7,474 bases of DNA from DATGJX01 sp035279385 (GCA_035279385.1 DATEHZ010000144.1:1-7474); one strand, 5' to 3'. Shown: positions 1 to 6,932, counted from the stretch's first letter. Made by a program: numbers and translations. Notes: generated by a model not told the origin, from the letters alone.

Positions 1-1
1 T

Positions 2-58
2 GCCGGAGTCGTGTCACCGTCGTTCCGGGTCGCGGAAATGACCGTAAGCGGCGACTAG
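2..58 (+). CDS. possible C-terminal end of an upstream gene (partial)
   Basis: Reading from base 2 gives 18 residues ending VAEMTVSGD and then a TAG stop at 56-58, 13 bases before the malic enzyme ATG. The spacing is what one expects of an upstream gene in the same transcript. The fragment is too short to identify, and frame 1 is also open here, so the reading is only plausible. If it is not coding, bases 1-71 are simply the upstream region of the malic enzyme gene; I see no convincing promoter in them. Confidence 0.3.
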   Translation, partial: AGVVSPSFRVAEMTVSGD

Positions 59-71
59 CGAAGGCGTTCCC

Positions 72-1514
72 ATGCCACAAGTCGGGATCAGTTTCACGCT
101 CATTATGCGCCTCGAGATGCCGAACAGCCCGGGCGCGTTCAATCAACTCGCGGCGGCCGTCGGGGACGCGGGCGGCGTGATCGCGGCGGTCGACATGCGA
201 TCGGTCACAAAAACGCAAGTCGTGCGGGACGTAACGGTGAACGTGAGTTCCGACGTCATCGGCAAAGCGGTGCGCGAAGCGGTCGAAGCGCTCGACGGCG
301 TGACTATCGTCAGTATCTCCGACAGCACGTTCCTGGCGCATCTCGGCGGCAAGATTCAGGTCGAACCGAAGATTCCGGTGAAGACGCGGCAAGATCTCTC
401 GACGGTGTACACGCCCGGCGTCGCGCGCGTCTCGATGGCTATCGCCGCCGACCCGTCGAAAGCGTTCAATCTCACGATCAAGCGCAATTCCGTCGCAGTC
501 GTCTCCGACGGAACGGCGGTGCTGGGACTGGGCGACATCGGTCCGCTCGGCGCGCTTCCGGTGATGGAAGGTAAGGCGATGCTCTTCAAGCAGTTTGCCG
601 GCATCGATGCGTTTCCGATTTGCCTGGACACGAAAGACGTCGACGAAATCGTCGAAACGGTCGTGCGCATCGCGCCGGTGTTCGGCGGCATCAACTTGGA
701 GGACATCTCCGCGCCGCGCTGTTTCGAAGTGGAGCGGCGTCTGATCGAGGCGCTCGACGTTCCGGTGATGCACGACGATCAGCACGGAACCGCGGTCGTC
801 ATTCTGGCGGCGCTCATCAACGCGGCGAAGGTCGTCGGAAAAGACCTGCGCGATCTGCAGATCGTGGTCGCGGGCAGCGGCGCGGCCGGGACGGCAACGA
901 TTAAAATGCTGCTGGGCGCGGGCGTGCGCGACGTGATTCCGGTGGATCGCGCCGGTGCGATCAATCGCAGCGACCGCTACGAAAATTCGCATTGGCGCTG
1001 GCTCGCCGAGCATACGAATCGCGAGAACCGGCGCGGCACTCTGCACGACGTGCTGCGCGGCGCGGACGTCTTCATCGGCGTTTCGGCTCCGGGCATTCTG
1101 CAGGTCGAGGACATCGCGCTCATGGGGCGCGATCCCATCGTCTTCGCGATGGCCAATCCGACGCCGGAGATCATGCCGGACGCAGCGGCGGGCCACGTGG
1201 CGGTCATCGCGACCGGCCGGTCCGATTTTCCGAACCAGGTCAATAATTTGCTGGCCTTCCCGGGCATCTTCCGCGGTGCCCTCGACGCACGGGCCAGCCG
1301 CATCACGGAGAGGATGAAACTGGCGGCGGCCAATGCCATCGCCTCGATCGTGAGCGAAGACGAGCGCAGCCCGGAATACATCATTCCGAGCGTCTTCGAC
1401 GTTCGGGTGGTGGAGGCAGTGGCCAAGGCCGTTGCGGCCGCTGCTGTTGATGAGGGAGTCGCCCGCCGACAATTTGTATTGTCCGAAGGGGAAGACATAA
1501 CGGCAGCAACATAA
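72..1514 (+). CDS. NAD(P)-dependent malic enzyme with N-terminal ACT domain
   Basis: Cytosolic oxidative decarboxylation of malate to pyruvate and CO2 with reduction of NAD(P). Residues about 8-85 look like an ACT domain (LEMPNSPGAF entry, beta-alpha pattern), a fold that usually binds a small ligand such as an amino acid for allosteric control. The malic N-terminal domain follows (about 98-235) with YTPGVARV (Tyr113), GDIGPLGALPVMEGKAML (Lys168 as catalytic base), LED at 209-211 and HDDQHGTA at 234-241 as metal ligands. The NAD-binding domain has GSGAAG at 268-273, FAMANPTPE and the signature from FPNQVNN to FPGIFRGALD. Asp292 after the second strand is compatible with NAD but does not settle cofactor choice. 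The 480 residues fit an ACT domain of about 90 plus a short bacterial malic enzyme; there is no phosphotransacetylase domain. The ATG start is backed by GAAGG at 60-64, seven bases upstream. The last 15 codons are unusually AT-rich. Confidence 0.95.
   Translation: MPQVGISFTLIMRLEMPNSPGAFNQLAAAVGDAGGVIAAVDMRSVTKTQVVRDVTVNVSSDVIGKAVREAVEALDGVTIVSISDSTFLAHLGGKIQVEPKIPVKTRQDLSTVYTPGVARVSMAIAADPSKAFNLTIKRNSVAVVSDGTAVLGLGDIGPLGALPVMEGKAMLFKQFAGIDAFPICLDTKDVDEIVETVVRIAPVFGGINLEDISAPRCFEVERRLIEALDVPVMHDDQHGTAVVILAALINAAKVVGKDLRDLQIVVAGSGAAGTATIKMLLGAGVRDVIPVDRAGAINRSDRYENSHWRWLAEHTNRENRRGTLHDVLRGADVFIGVSAPGILQVEDIALMGRDPIVFAMANPTPEIMPDAAAGHVAVIATGRSDFPNQVNNLLAFPGIFRGALDARASRITERMKLAAANAIASIVSEDERSPEYIIPSVFDVRVVEAVAKAVAAAAVDEGVARRQFVLSEGEDITAAT
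1468..1483. repeat. perfect AT-rich inverted repeat inside the malic enzyme 3' end (candidate operator)
   Basis: GACAAT-TTGT-ATTGTC is a perfect 6-bp inverted repeat with a 4-base centre, ending 52 bases before the response regulator ATG. It stands out from the GC-rich surroundings and is read in the malic enzyme as codons for RQFVLS, including TTT, GTA and TTG, which are uncommon in these genes. It overlaps a candidate -35 box. A protein-binding site is an inference; a short chance dyad remains possible. Confidence 0.35.
1474..1501 (+). promoter_or_regulatory. candidate sigma-70-like promoter for the response regulator gene
   Basis: TTGTAT (1474-1479), a 16-base spacer and CATAAC (1496-1501) make a weak but well-spaced promoter in an AT-rich patch of the malic enzyme tail. 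Transcription would begin near 1508, giving a leader of about 28 bases that keeps the ribosome site AAGGAG (1526-1531) before the ATG at 1536. The -35 box matches poorly (3 of 6). It would let the regulator be expressed separately from the malic enzyme. Confidence 0.3.
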
Positions 1515-1535
1515 GGGAGCTCGAAAAGGAGACCT

Positions 1536-2228
1536 ATGCCGCAGGCTAAGATTCTCGTCATCGAGGACGACGAAGACATCGCTAAACTCGAGCAGACCGT
1601 GCTGGAGCGGGCGGATTACGAAGTGAAGGTGACCGGCTCCGGTGCCGAGGGCTTGGAATTCGCCGAGTCCTACAAGCCGGACGTCGTCATTTTGGACATC
1701 GGTCTGCCCGACATCTCGGGCCTGGACGTCTGCACGTCGCTCTCGAACTCCAACAACGCCTTCGTCCTGATGGTCAGCGGTCATTCGCGCGAGCAGGACG
1801 TTCTGCTGGGCCTGGGCCTTGGCGCGGACGACTACATCACCAAGCCCTTCTCCGGCAACGAATTGGTGGCGCGCGTAGCCTCGTTCTTGCGCCGGCGCGA
1901 AAAATATCTCGAGAAAAAAGAGGGCGCAGGCGTGCTCCAAGTCGGCACCGCGAAGTTGGTGCGCGACTTTCATACGCTCAACAACGACGGCAAGAGCGTC
2001 TCGCTCACCGCGCTCGAGTTTCGTCTGCTGTGGTTCCTTGCGGAAGCCGAAGGCCGTTTGCTCACGCGCGCCCAGATTCTCGAGCACGTGTGGAACGACA
2101 CGTCGGGCGTACCGACGCGCGTCGTAGACGTGCACATCGCCGCATTGCGCAAAAAGCTCACCGAGGTCGGAGCTCCGGTGGAGATTGCGAGCGTGCGCGG
2201 CATTGGCTACCGGCTCGACACAAAATAA
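1536..2228 (+). CDS. OmpR/PhoB-family response regulator transcription factor
   Basis: Cytosolic two-component regulator, activated by phosphoryl transfer from a histidine kinase. The receiver domain spans about 5-120: acidic pocket Glu10-Asp11-Asp12, phosphoacceptor Asp54 in VILDIGLPDISG, switch Ser81 (MVSGHS), aromatic switch Tyr100 in GADDYITKPF and Lys103 followed by Pro104. A linker (REKYLEKKEG) leads to the winged-helix output domain (about 132-228) with SLTALEFRLLWFLAEAEGR, LLTRAQILEHVW, the recognition helix around TRVVDVHIAALRKKL and the wing SVRGIGYRL. All active-site residues are present and the 230-residue length is normal. Start: ATG 1536 with AAGGAG at 1526-1531, 4 bases upstream. 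The gap to the malic enzyme is 21 bases. No histidine kinase lies in the window, so its partner and target genes are unknown. Its 3' end carries the only ordinary start codons of the next gene. Confidence 0.95.
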   Translation: MPQAKILVIEDDEDIAKLEQTVLERADYEVKVTGSGAEGLEFAESYKPDVVILDIGLPDISGLDVCTSLSNSNNAFVLMVSGHSREQDVLLGLGLGADDYITKPFSGNELVARVASFLRRREKYLEKKEGAGVLQVGTAKLVRDFHTLNNDGKSVSLTALEFRLLWFLAEAEGRLLTRAQILEHVWNDTSGVPTRVVDVHIAALRKKLTEVGAPVEIASVRGIGYRLDTK

Positions 2229-3687
2229 CGCAGCGCGTTTAGGCATTGCCCTCGAGCCGGGCGATCCGCGGCCGCTCTACGTACAAATCGCCGACCACAT
2301 CGTCGAAGCGATAGACGCGGATCGTCTGCAGCCGGGCGACCGGCTTCCGGCAATGCGCGATCTCGCGCGCGAACTGGATTGCGCGCTCGTCACCGTTTCG
2401 CAGGCGTACGAGCTGCTCACCGCGCGCGGACGCACCACCTCGCGCGTGGGCAAAGGGACGTTCGTCGCGCAGACGCCGCCGCCGGGCGAACCCTTCGCGC
2501 GCAGGTGGGAGCCCGATCTCGGACGTCTTGCGCGCGCGGAACGCATGGAAGGCGTCATGGAGCAGCTCACGCGTGCGAACGCACCGGGAAGCATCACGCT
2601 TGCAGCGGGTCATCCCGCGCCCGAAACGTTCCCGCTTTCCGACTTCGCGCGCGCGTTTCATCGCACGCTGCTCGAAGATCCGCCGCATCTCATGCAGTAC
2701 CGCTCCGCGAGCGGAGATCCGGATCTTTCCGAAACGCTGGCGGGGCTGCTGCGCACGCGCGGGTGCAAGGCGTTCGCGGACGACATCATCGTGTGTTCGG
2801 GCGCGCAGCAGGCGGCGGACCTGGTCGGAGCGGTGCTCCTCGAATCGCGCAGCGTCGTCGCGGCGGAGAGCCCGACCTATTCGGGAACGCTCGGCGTATT
2901 CGACGCGCGCGGCGCAACCTACGTCGAGGTGGCGAGCGACGTGGACGGCGTTCGTCCCGACGACGTCGAGCGCGTTTTCAGTGAATATCGCCCACGGCTG
3001 CTGTACATCAATCCGATCGCGCAGAATCCGACGGGCGCCGTACTCCCGCAGCGCCGCGCAAAACACATCGTCGCGCTCGCGCGCCGTTACGACGTCGTGG
3101 TGCTCGAAGATCAAACCGGATGGCAACTCACGTATGACGCCGCCGCTCCCCCGCCGCTGGCGGCTTTCGATACGGATGGACGCGTGATCGTGATGGAGAG
3201 CCTGTCGAAATCGATCTTTCCGGCACTGCGCATCGGGTATCTGTATTGTAAAGGCGCGTTTGCCGACGCGCTCGGGCTCGCGAAAGCGCGCACCGACGTC
3301 TTCACCTCGACGCTTACGCAGCGGGCACTCTGGCGCTTCATGAACGGCCCGCCATACGCGCGCCATTTACGTTTTGCACGAACGCTCTACTTGCAGCGGC
3401 GCGACGCGTTCATCGAGGCGCTTTCGGAATACGTTCCTTGGGCCGACGTGCGTCCTCCGGCAGCGGGCCTCAATGTGTGGCTCGCGCTGCCGCCGCGCAT
3501 CTCGACGCAAGCCGCGTTCGACGCATGCGCGCGTCAAGGCGTGCTGGTGATGCCCTCGGAACCGTTTTATCCCACACGCCAAGGGCCGCCGGCGCTGCGG
3601 CTCTCGTTCGGGCATTTGGAGATCGACGAAGCCAAAGAAGGCGTGCGCCGCCTCGCGGCCGCGCTAGGCAAGCTCAGGAGCGACTGA
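2185..3687 (+). CDS. GntR/MocR-type PLP-dependent protein (winged helix plus aminotransferase domain)
   Basis: Residue numbers count from the TTG at 2185. The N-terminal GntR-like winged helix covers about 28-97 (PLYVQIADHIVEAI, GDRLPAMRDLARELDCALVTVSQAYELLTARG, GKGTFV). An aminotransferase fold-I domain follows (about 135-500): SGAQQAADL, SPTY, NPTG (Asn281), Asp309 for the pyridine nitrogen, Lys342 as Schiff-base lysine in SLSKSIFPALRIGY, Arg349 for the phosphate and Arg472 in LRLSF for the substrate carboxylate. Relatives such as GabR and PdxR are PLP-sensing transcription factors, while other members may be true aminotransferases; the target cannot be told here. Odd: the segment usually EDDxY reads EDQTGW, so the usual tyrosine is missing. 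The start is unresolved: TTG 2185 and TTG 2203 both lie inside the response regulator gene, without a well-placed ribosome site, and the next option is ATT 2245. Coupled translation with the regulator is likely. Confidence 0.88.
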   Translation: MRACAALATGSTQNNAARLGIALEPGDPRPLYVQIADHIVEAIDADRLQPGDRLPAMRDLARELDCALVTVSQAYELLTARGRTTSRVGKGTFVAQTPPPGEPFARRWEPDLGRLARAERMEGVMEQLTRANAPGSITLAAGHPAPETFPLSDFARAFHRTLLEDPPHLMQYRSASGDPDLSETLAGLLRTRGCKAFADDIIVCSGAQQAADLVGAVLLESRSVVAAESPTYSGTLGVFDARGATYVEVASDVDGVRPDDVERVFSEYRPRLLYINPIAQNPTGAVLPQRRAKHIVALARRYDVVVLEDQTGWQLTYDAAAPPPLAAFDTDGRVIVMESLSKSIFPALRIGYLYCKGAFADALGLAKARTDVFTSTLTQRALWRFMNGPPYARHLRFARTLYLQRRDAFIEALSEYVPWADVRPPAAGLNVWLALPPRISTQAAFDACARQGVLVMPSEPFYPTRQGPPALRLSFGHLEIDEAKEGVRRLAAALGKLRSD

Positions 3688-3693
3688 AGCGGG

Positions 3694-3699
3694 TATACG
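3694..3699 (+). promoter_or_regulatory. candidate -10 box of a leaderless promoter
   Basis: TATACG occupies exactly -12 to -7 if transcription starts at the A of the ATG at 3706. No ribosome-binding site stands at a usable distance from that ATG: the nearest GGAG (3677-3680) is 25 bases away. This is the arrangement seen for leaderless mRNAs in several bacterial lineages. No -35 match is visible at 3671-3676 (AGCTCA), which weakens the call. Confidence 0.35.
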
Positions 3700-3705
3700 G
3701 CTCTC

Positions 3706-4062
3706 ATGGAGTTCGTGTCGAAACAGCAGACGTACGAAGCAACGCGCAAATTGCTTCTCGAGAGTGCCACGCGGCTGCACGACTCCAGCATGGAAGACGT
3801 CGCGCGCAACATGCAGATGGACGGAGACCACTCGCGAATGCCCGCGCTCTATCAGCGTTTCCTCGACACGATTACCGCCGATCCGCTGGAGCCGCAAGAC
3901 GCGCTTGCCGCTGCGGCGGAGTTCATGGAAAAGAACGTCGACGCGCAGGGCAAACCGCAGGTCGCGGAGATGATTCGCGCCGCAAAAGTAACGGCGGACG
4001 ATCCGGAAAAAGGCGACGCCGCGTTTTGGAACCATTGGATGGAGCTGCTCGAATCCGTCTAA
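3706..4062 (+). CDS. hypothetical small acidic helical protein
   Basis: I do not recognise a family for this 118-residue protein. It has no signal peptide, membrane segment or cysteine, carries more Asp and Glu than Lys and Arg, and contains eight methionines. The sequence looks mostly helical, with segments around 9-25, 29-38, 45-57, 64-77 and 84-95, and an aromatic end (FWNHWMELLESV) that could be a packing or interaction surface. Residues 13-52 faintly recall the helix-turn-helix of TetR regulators (LLLESATRL, SMEDVA, ALYQRF), but the spacing between these pieces is wrong and the usual ligand domain is absent. It begins 18 bases after the MocR gene stop and is followed by a 72-base gap. 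Codon use resembles its neighbours, so it is likely a real gene. The ATG is the first in frame and has no good ribosome site, which suggests leaderless or coupled expression. Confidence 0.78.
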   Translation: MEFVSKQQTYEATRKLLLESATRLHDSSMEDVARNMQMDGDHSRMPALYQRFLDTITADPLEPQDALAAAAEFMEKNVDAQGKPQVAEMIRAAKVTADDPEKGDAAFWNHWMELLESV

Positions 4063-4134
4063 AGTCGTAGGCGCGAGGGATACTGGCGAGCCCCCGGCAG
4101 GGGTGCCGCGCCGCGCGTCCGTAACGCCGAGAAC
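4063..4134 (+). other. short leader between genes with a small GC hairpin
   Basis: This 72-base gap holds GATACT (4079-4084), a possible -10 box without a clear -35 partner, and a hairpin of four C-G pairs (4092-4095 with 4100-4103, loop GGCA). No run of T follows the hairpin, so it is not a standard intrinsic terminator. I recognise no riboswitch class. Confidence 0.35.
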
Positions 4135-6918
4135 GTGAAGTTGCGACCAGTTACTGCCGCCGCATTGGCGTTTGCGCTTTTGGGCGCGGCTCCGCTCCCT
4201 ACGGTGTATACCGCTCCGGCGGGTTCGCGCGTGGCCGGAGCGCCGAACCCGGCCCGCCCGTACAACGTCGTTCTTCCGAACGGCCGCATCGTCTCGCCCA
4301 CCGGCAAGAGCGTGGTCGTCGGCATGAACGCGCTCGGCGTTGCCGTCACGCCCGACGGCAAATACGCGATCGTCAGCAACGACGACGAACGCGAAGAGGC
4401 CGCGCAGAGCCGCATCGTTCCGCAGGCGCGCGGCGGCTACTCGCTCACGGTCGTGAACGCCGCGACGATGGCCGTGACCGACGTCTATCGCGGTGAAAAG
4501 GAGCCGTTCTTTCTCGGCATAGCCGCGCTGAAGGATCCGGCGGATCCGGCGCGCACGCTCGTCGTGGCGGCCGGCGGCCCGAGCAACACGGTGCATTTCC
4601 TGGATCTGGATTCGTTCGGAAAACTTCACGAAGAGTCGACCTCGCTCCCGATGCCGGTTCCGGCCAATCCGCAATACGCAAACGAGGGTCACGCGTATCC
4701 GGGATGGATCGCGCTTGCGCCGGATCGCCGCGTCGCCTACGTCGTCAACAATCTCGCGAACACCGTAACGGCGGTCGATCTGCGCACGCGCACGGCGATG
4801 CACAGCGCGCCCGTCGGCTATTTTCCTTGGTCGGCAGCCGTTGCGGGCCGGCGTTTGTACGTCACCGATCCGGGACTCATGACGTACGCGCAGCTGCCGC
4901 AGCCCGCGCGCGTTCCGCAGTTTGCGAACGTGCCGTTTGCGCCGGATTATGCGTCTGCTATGACGAGCGTACCGCTCGCCGCGAACGGCGACGTGGTCAC
5001 GCAAGGCACGCTCGCAACGCGCATGGACGCAGCGCCCGACGGCGTGCAAAACATCGGGGGCGCGCATCCCTCCGCGATCGCGGTCTCGAAAAACGGACGC
5101 TACGCGTTCGTTTGCATGACGAACGTGGACCGCGTTGCGATCGTCGATCTGCTCGGCGTGCCGCGCGTCGTGGGCGGTTTGCAACTGCGGCTCTTTGATC
5201 GCGCTCCCTACGGCACGCAGCCCGATGCGATCGTGCGCAGCCCGGACGGAAAGCGGTTGTACGTGGCGCTCGCGGGTATGAACGCGATCGCGGTGCTGGA
5301 TTCGACGAATCCGGTGAAGCTGCACCGGCTCGGCCTCATTCCGACGGGCTGGTATCCGACCGCCCTGGCCACCTCGCCGAACGGGCGGTACATCTACGTC
5401 GCCAATTCCAAAGGCATCGGCCAAGAGCCGCGCTTCGAAGGCGGACCTCCGTATCGCACCGCCGCCGACGGCCACGTCTATCAAGCGGAGCAAGACAGCA
5501 ACGTCGTGTGGGCAACGCTGCAGCGTATCGACATGCACAAACTGCCGCTGCAGAAGACGACGATGTCGGCGCTGCATTATCTGCGCGTGCCGCAGCGCGC
5601 AGCCGCAAATCCCGTTGTTCCGCCGCTTCGCTCGCTCTCGCGCAGCAGCGTCATCAAGCACGTCGTGTTCATTCTCGAAGAGAACAAGACGTACGATTCG
5701 ATGCTGGGCGATCTGACGGACGGACAAGGACGCTCGTACGGCGCCGGCGACCCGTCGCTGGTTTCGTTCGGTCAGAACGTCACGCCGAATCTGCACGCGC
5801 TCGCGCGCGAGTTCGCGCTTGCGACGAACTTCTACGCCGATTCCGAAGAATCGGATGCGGGACATCAGTTCGCGGCGGGCGGAATCGTGACGGCGTACAG
5901 CGAGAAGACGCTGCTCTCGAAGAGCGGACGCTCGCCGCTCGTAAACAAGAACGAAGATCCGGAAGATTATCCGCGCGCAGGCTATGTTTTCAACGCGGCC
6001 GCGCGCGCAGGACTGAGTTACCGCGATTACGGCGATCTCGTGCGGCTTTCGGGCTACGATGAAGGACGCAGCCTCGATCCGCGCGCGGACGATCCGCATT
6101 TCCGGGGCGCCGGCGACGATGCGGCGCCGACGAGCGGTCTGGGCGGCCTGTATTCCCTCGACGTACCCGCGCCCGCCGCGCTGAGCGGACACATCGACCT
6201 GGACTATCCCGGATGGAACCTGCGCATTCGCGACGTGCGGCGCGCGAAGGAATTTATCCGCGATTACACCGATCTGCAGGCGCGCGGCGCCGTTCCCGAT
6301 TTCACGTACATCTGGCTTCCGGCGGATCACGGCGGATTCGGTCCCGACATTCCGCCGCTGCCCGAAGAAGTCGCCGACGGCGACCGCGCGCTTGGAATGA
6401 TCGTCGACTTTCTCACGCATCAGCCGACGTGGAGCTCGACCGCGATCTTCATCACGCCCGACGATGCGCAGAGTTCGCGCGATCACGTGAGCGAACACCG
6501 CACCTACGCCGTCGTGGTCTCGCCGTACGCCAAGCGGCATTACACGGGCGGCGCGCACCTCTCGACGGTGAGCATCCTCAAGACCGAAGAAGAACTGCTG
6601 GGTTTGCCGCCGCTCTCGCTCGGCGATTTGCTTGCGACGGACATGTCAGGCTTCTTCCAGCCGGCGGCCGACGCGGCGCCCTTCACCGCATCGCCGGTGC
6701 CCACCCAGACGGCGAGTGCGCAGGGGCTGCGCATCGCCGCCTTGCTCTCCCGAACGGACCAAAGTGGTCCGGACGCGGACGTCGAACGTTCAGCGCGAAT
6801 CATCGACCTGGCGCGCCGGGCCGACGCGCTGGCCGCCCGCCGCGGCGCCCTCGCGCCCCGCGCGTATACCGCGCAGCAGAACGCGCTTTACGAAGCCGCG
6901 CTGCGCGCACTCGAGTAG
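4135..6918 (+). CDS. exported bifunctional YncE-like beta-propeller / alkaline-phosphatase-superfamily phosphoesterase
   Basis: A metal-dependent phosphoesterase expected outside the cytoplasm. Residues 1-22 form a Sec-type signal (KLR, then an Ala/Leu core); there is no lipobox cysteine. Residues about 45-425 are a YncE/lactonase-like propeller with repeated blades: LGVAVTPDGKYAIVSN, IALAPDRRVAYVVNN, SAIAVSKNGRYAFV, AIVRSPDGKRLYVALAG and ALATSPNGRYIYVANSKG. Residues about 507-840 are the phosphoesterase domain: HVVFILEENKTYDSMLGD (Glu515/516, Thr519 as likely metal ligand and nucleophile), ADSEESDAGHQF (Asp569, His577), LPADHGG (Asp731, His732), then DDAQ (776-779), His784 and His788 before RTYAVVVSPYAKR. 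The usual EDD and ADND motifs read PDD (775-777) and ADGD (747-750). An Ala/Arg-rich helical tail follows 845. The natural substrate of this architecture is not established. The GTG start gives the complete signal peptide; its ribosome site is weak (GAG at 4129-4131). The next gene begins 14 bases after the stop. Confidence 0.92.
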   Translation: MKLRPVTAAALAFALLGAAPLPTVYTAPAGSRVAGAPNPARPYNVVLPNGRIVSPTGKSVVVGMNALGVAVTPDGKYAIVSNDDEREEAAQSRIVPQARGGYSLTVVNAATMAVTDVYRGEKEPFFLGIAALKDPADPARTLVVAAGGPSNTVHFLDLDSFGKLHEESTSLPMPVPANPQYANEGHAYPGWIALAPDRRVAYVVNNLANTVTAVDLRTRTAMHSAPVGYFPWSAAVAGRRLYVTDPGLMTYAQLPQPARVPQFANVPFAPDYASAMTSVPLAANGDVVTQGTLATRMDAAPDGVQNIGGAHPSAIAVSKNGRYAFVCMTNVDRVAIVDLLGVPRVVGGLQLRLFDRAPYGTQPDAIVRSPDGKRLYVALAGMNAIAVLDSTNPVKLHRLGLIPTGWYPTALATSPNGRYIYVANSKGIGQEPRFEGGPPYRTAADGHVYQAEQDSNVVWATLQRIDMHKLPLQKTTMSALHYLRVPQRAAANPVVPPLRSLSRSSVIKHVVFILEENKTYDSMLGDLTDGQGRSYGAGDPSLVSFGQNVTPNLHALAREFALATNFYADSEESDAGHQFAAGGIVTAYSEKTLLSKSGRSPLVNKNEDPEDYPRAGYVFNAAARAGLSYRDYGDLVRLSGYDEGRSLDPRADDPHFRGAGDDAAPTSGLGGLYSLDVPAPAALSGHIDLDYPGWNLRIRDVRRAKEFIRDYTDLQARGAVPDFTYIWLPADHGGFGPDIPPLPEEVADGDRALGMIVDFLTHQPTWSSTAIFITPDDAQSSRDHVSEHRTYAVVVSPYAKRHYTGGAHLSTVSILKTEEELLGLPPLSLGDLLATDMSGFFQPAADAAPFTASPVPTQTASAQGLRIAALLSRTDQSGPDADVERSARIIDLARRADALAARRGALAPRAYTAQQNALYEAALRALE
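6755..6771. repeat. perfect hairpin-capable inverted repeat in the phosphoesterase tail
   Basis: CGGACC-AAAGT-GGTCCG is a 6-bp perfect inverted repeat with a 5-base loop, in codons for the poorly conserved C-terminal linker (TDQSGPD). It lies about 160 bases before the DDAH-like gene. It could be an RNA hairpin or a binding site, or chance. Confidence 0.25.
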
Positions 6919-6932
6919 ACAAAGATTGGGAT

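Noticed and set aside
2239..3366. Long minus-strand open frame opposite the MocR gene
   Set aside because: Arg-rich composition without motifs, while the + strand frame carries a complete PLP-domain signature.
4100..4107. GGGGTGCC, reminiscent of the start of a TPP riboswitch
   Set aside because: The required CTGAGA and the later GAACCTGA elements are absent and the leader is too short.
4533..4550. Perfect 9-base tandem duplication
   Set aside because: It simply encodes Asp-Pro-Ala twice in a loop of the propeller; too short and in frame, with no sign of function.
3664..6558. Very long open frame on the minus strand (964 codons) opposite the phosphoesterase gene
   Set aside because: Its translation is an Arg/His/Ala-rich string with no domain, crosses several well-supported + strand genes, and is what GC-rich codons produce on the opposite strand.
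6860..6874. Dyad GCGCG-TATAC-CGCGC about 60 bases before the DDAH-like gene
   Set aside because: GCGCG arms are extremely common in this sequence, so the symmetry is expected by chance.
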